Below are positions 34,111-34,934 of a stretch of DNA of 34,934 nt, piece by piece. The notes below the pieces were generated by a model. It saw only the letters and a program-made list of their open reading frames with translations. It was not told where the DNA came from and did no database searches. The DNA is from Conidiobolus incongruus B7586 (lineage: Eukaryota; Entomophthoromycota; Entomophthoromycetes; Entomophthorales; Conidiobolaceae): the NCBI GenBank assembly GCA_000697335.1, contig JNEM01009617.1, forward strand, positions 1 to 34,934. The letters run 5' to 3'. The position numbers were made by a program, and so were the translations under genes. Within the stretch, counting starts at the first letter, position 1. Every line of letters begins with the position of its first letter.

Positions 34111-34934
34111 TATTTTTTTTACTAATTTCTTGAATTTCATTAAATATTCAATATAATCTGTTCAAAATTCAATTAATTGAAATCAAATTTCAAAATTTTA
34201 TTTTTTTACTATTTTAATATTAATATAGGTTAAAGCATTGTTCTTATTTTCAAGTTTTATATATTTAATTAAATAACCATAATTTGTAATATATTATGAT
34301 ATCTAACTATCATATATTTTAAATAAAGTAGTATTTTATCAAAATTTCTATTTAATAAAGAATAAATGAAATCAATTATTATTCTATATTATAAATATAT
34401 TTTTTATTTTTATCAATATTATTATATAATGATATAATTAATTAGAACATAATATTACATCATATATATAAGTAGTATAAAAAACATATAATAAAACCAA
34501 ATCAAAAATTAATAATCTTTTATTATATAAAATTTATTATCAATTTAGTATATAAGTAATCTTTAAAATTTCTATTAATATATTATAATTTAATTATAAT
34601 TTTATAGTAAATATTTTATACTATTTATAAATTATTAGTTATAATAGCTTTATATAGCTTTGCTCATCTTTTTAAATAGAATATATAAAAATATCAAACT
34701 TTTAAACATTATTGATATTCAATATATATATTTCAATCAAAATATAAACTTATTTAAATATTGCTATTATAATCCTATTAATAATTTATTCAAAAATTCT
34801 TAATATTAACTAAAATATTAATTAAATATATAAATTATAATATTTATAATAAAATTAAAGCTTCAAAATCATATTATTGATATTTTTAAATTGATTTTTG
34901 ATCAGTAATATATCTTTATTAATTATAATATATT
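34111..34934. other. A+T-rich spacer to window end
   Basis: Extremely A+T-rich sequence with no open frame, RNA gene or repeat that I can identify. Confidence 0.5.

Overview
The window looks like nuclear DNA of a fungus, probably an early-diverging (zygomycete-type) lineage; the phylum is a guess. Intergenic DNA is extremely A+T rich, while coding exons are clearly less so. Genes carry short introns (about 44-135 nt, mostly 50-60) with GT..AG ends and, in several, a TACTAAC-like branch site. An inactive Cyk3-type transglutaminase-fold protein, a LETM1 protein and a mitochondrial Mdj1-type DnaJ fit a fungus with respiring mitochondria. The standard genetic code is used: TAA, TAG and TGA all appear as terminators, and glutamine is CAA/CAG.

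Layout. 1-1250: fossil Tc1/mariner transposon, entered from outside the window. 3114-4016 (-): pyrroline-5-carboxylate reductase. 8420-9450 (+): uridine phosphorylase, four exons. 10058-10926: higher-GC island that may be a solo LTR, ending 10 bp before tRNA-Glu(TTC) at 10937-11008. 11851-13441 (-): decayed PARN/PNLDC1-type ribonuclease gene. 13522-14750 (-): unrecognised protein of about 409 residues with one frame discontinuity. 16568-18363 (-): mitochondrial DnaJ (MDJ1), six exons including a 22-nt exon. 20555-22139 (+): LETM1, three exons. 22450-22522 (-): tRNA-Phe(GAA) with a weak acceptor stem. 22741-25612 (-): Cyk3-like protein, 921 residues. 26346-26775 (-): cytochrome b5. 28660-30154 (+): AHA1-type Hsp90 co-chaperone with an unusual C-terminal membrane segment. 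30406-31630 (-): D-amino-acid oxidase with a peroxisomal-type C terminus. 33600-34110: a decayed coding-like island. The rest is A+T-rich spacer.

The genes are ordinary, separately transcribed housekeeping genes and I see no operon-like or defence-like system. The themes are mitochondrial function (Mdj1, LETM1), chaperones (Mdj1, Aha1), amino-acid and nucleoside metabolism (P5C reductase, D-amino-acid oxidase, uridine phosphorylase), and decay by C-to-T type changes, seen in both the transposon fossil and the PARN-like pseudogene. The points most worth a second look are the membrane-anchored AHA1, the PARN-like pseudogene with a lost catalytic aspartate, the unrecognised protein at 13.5-14.75 kb, and a cytochrome b5 intron whose retention would add a hydrophobic tail. 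All exon boundaries were worked out by eye from splice consensus, reading frame and family similarity.
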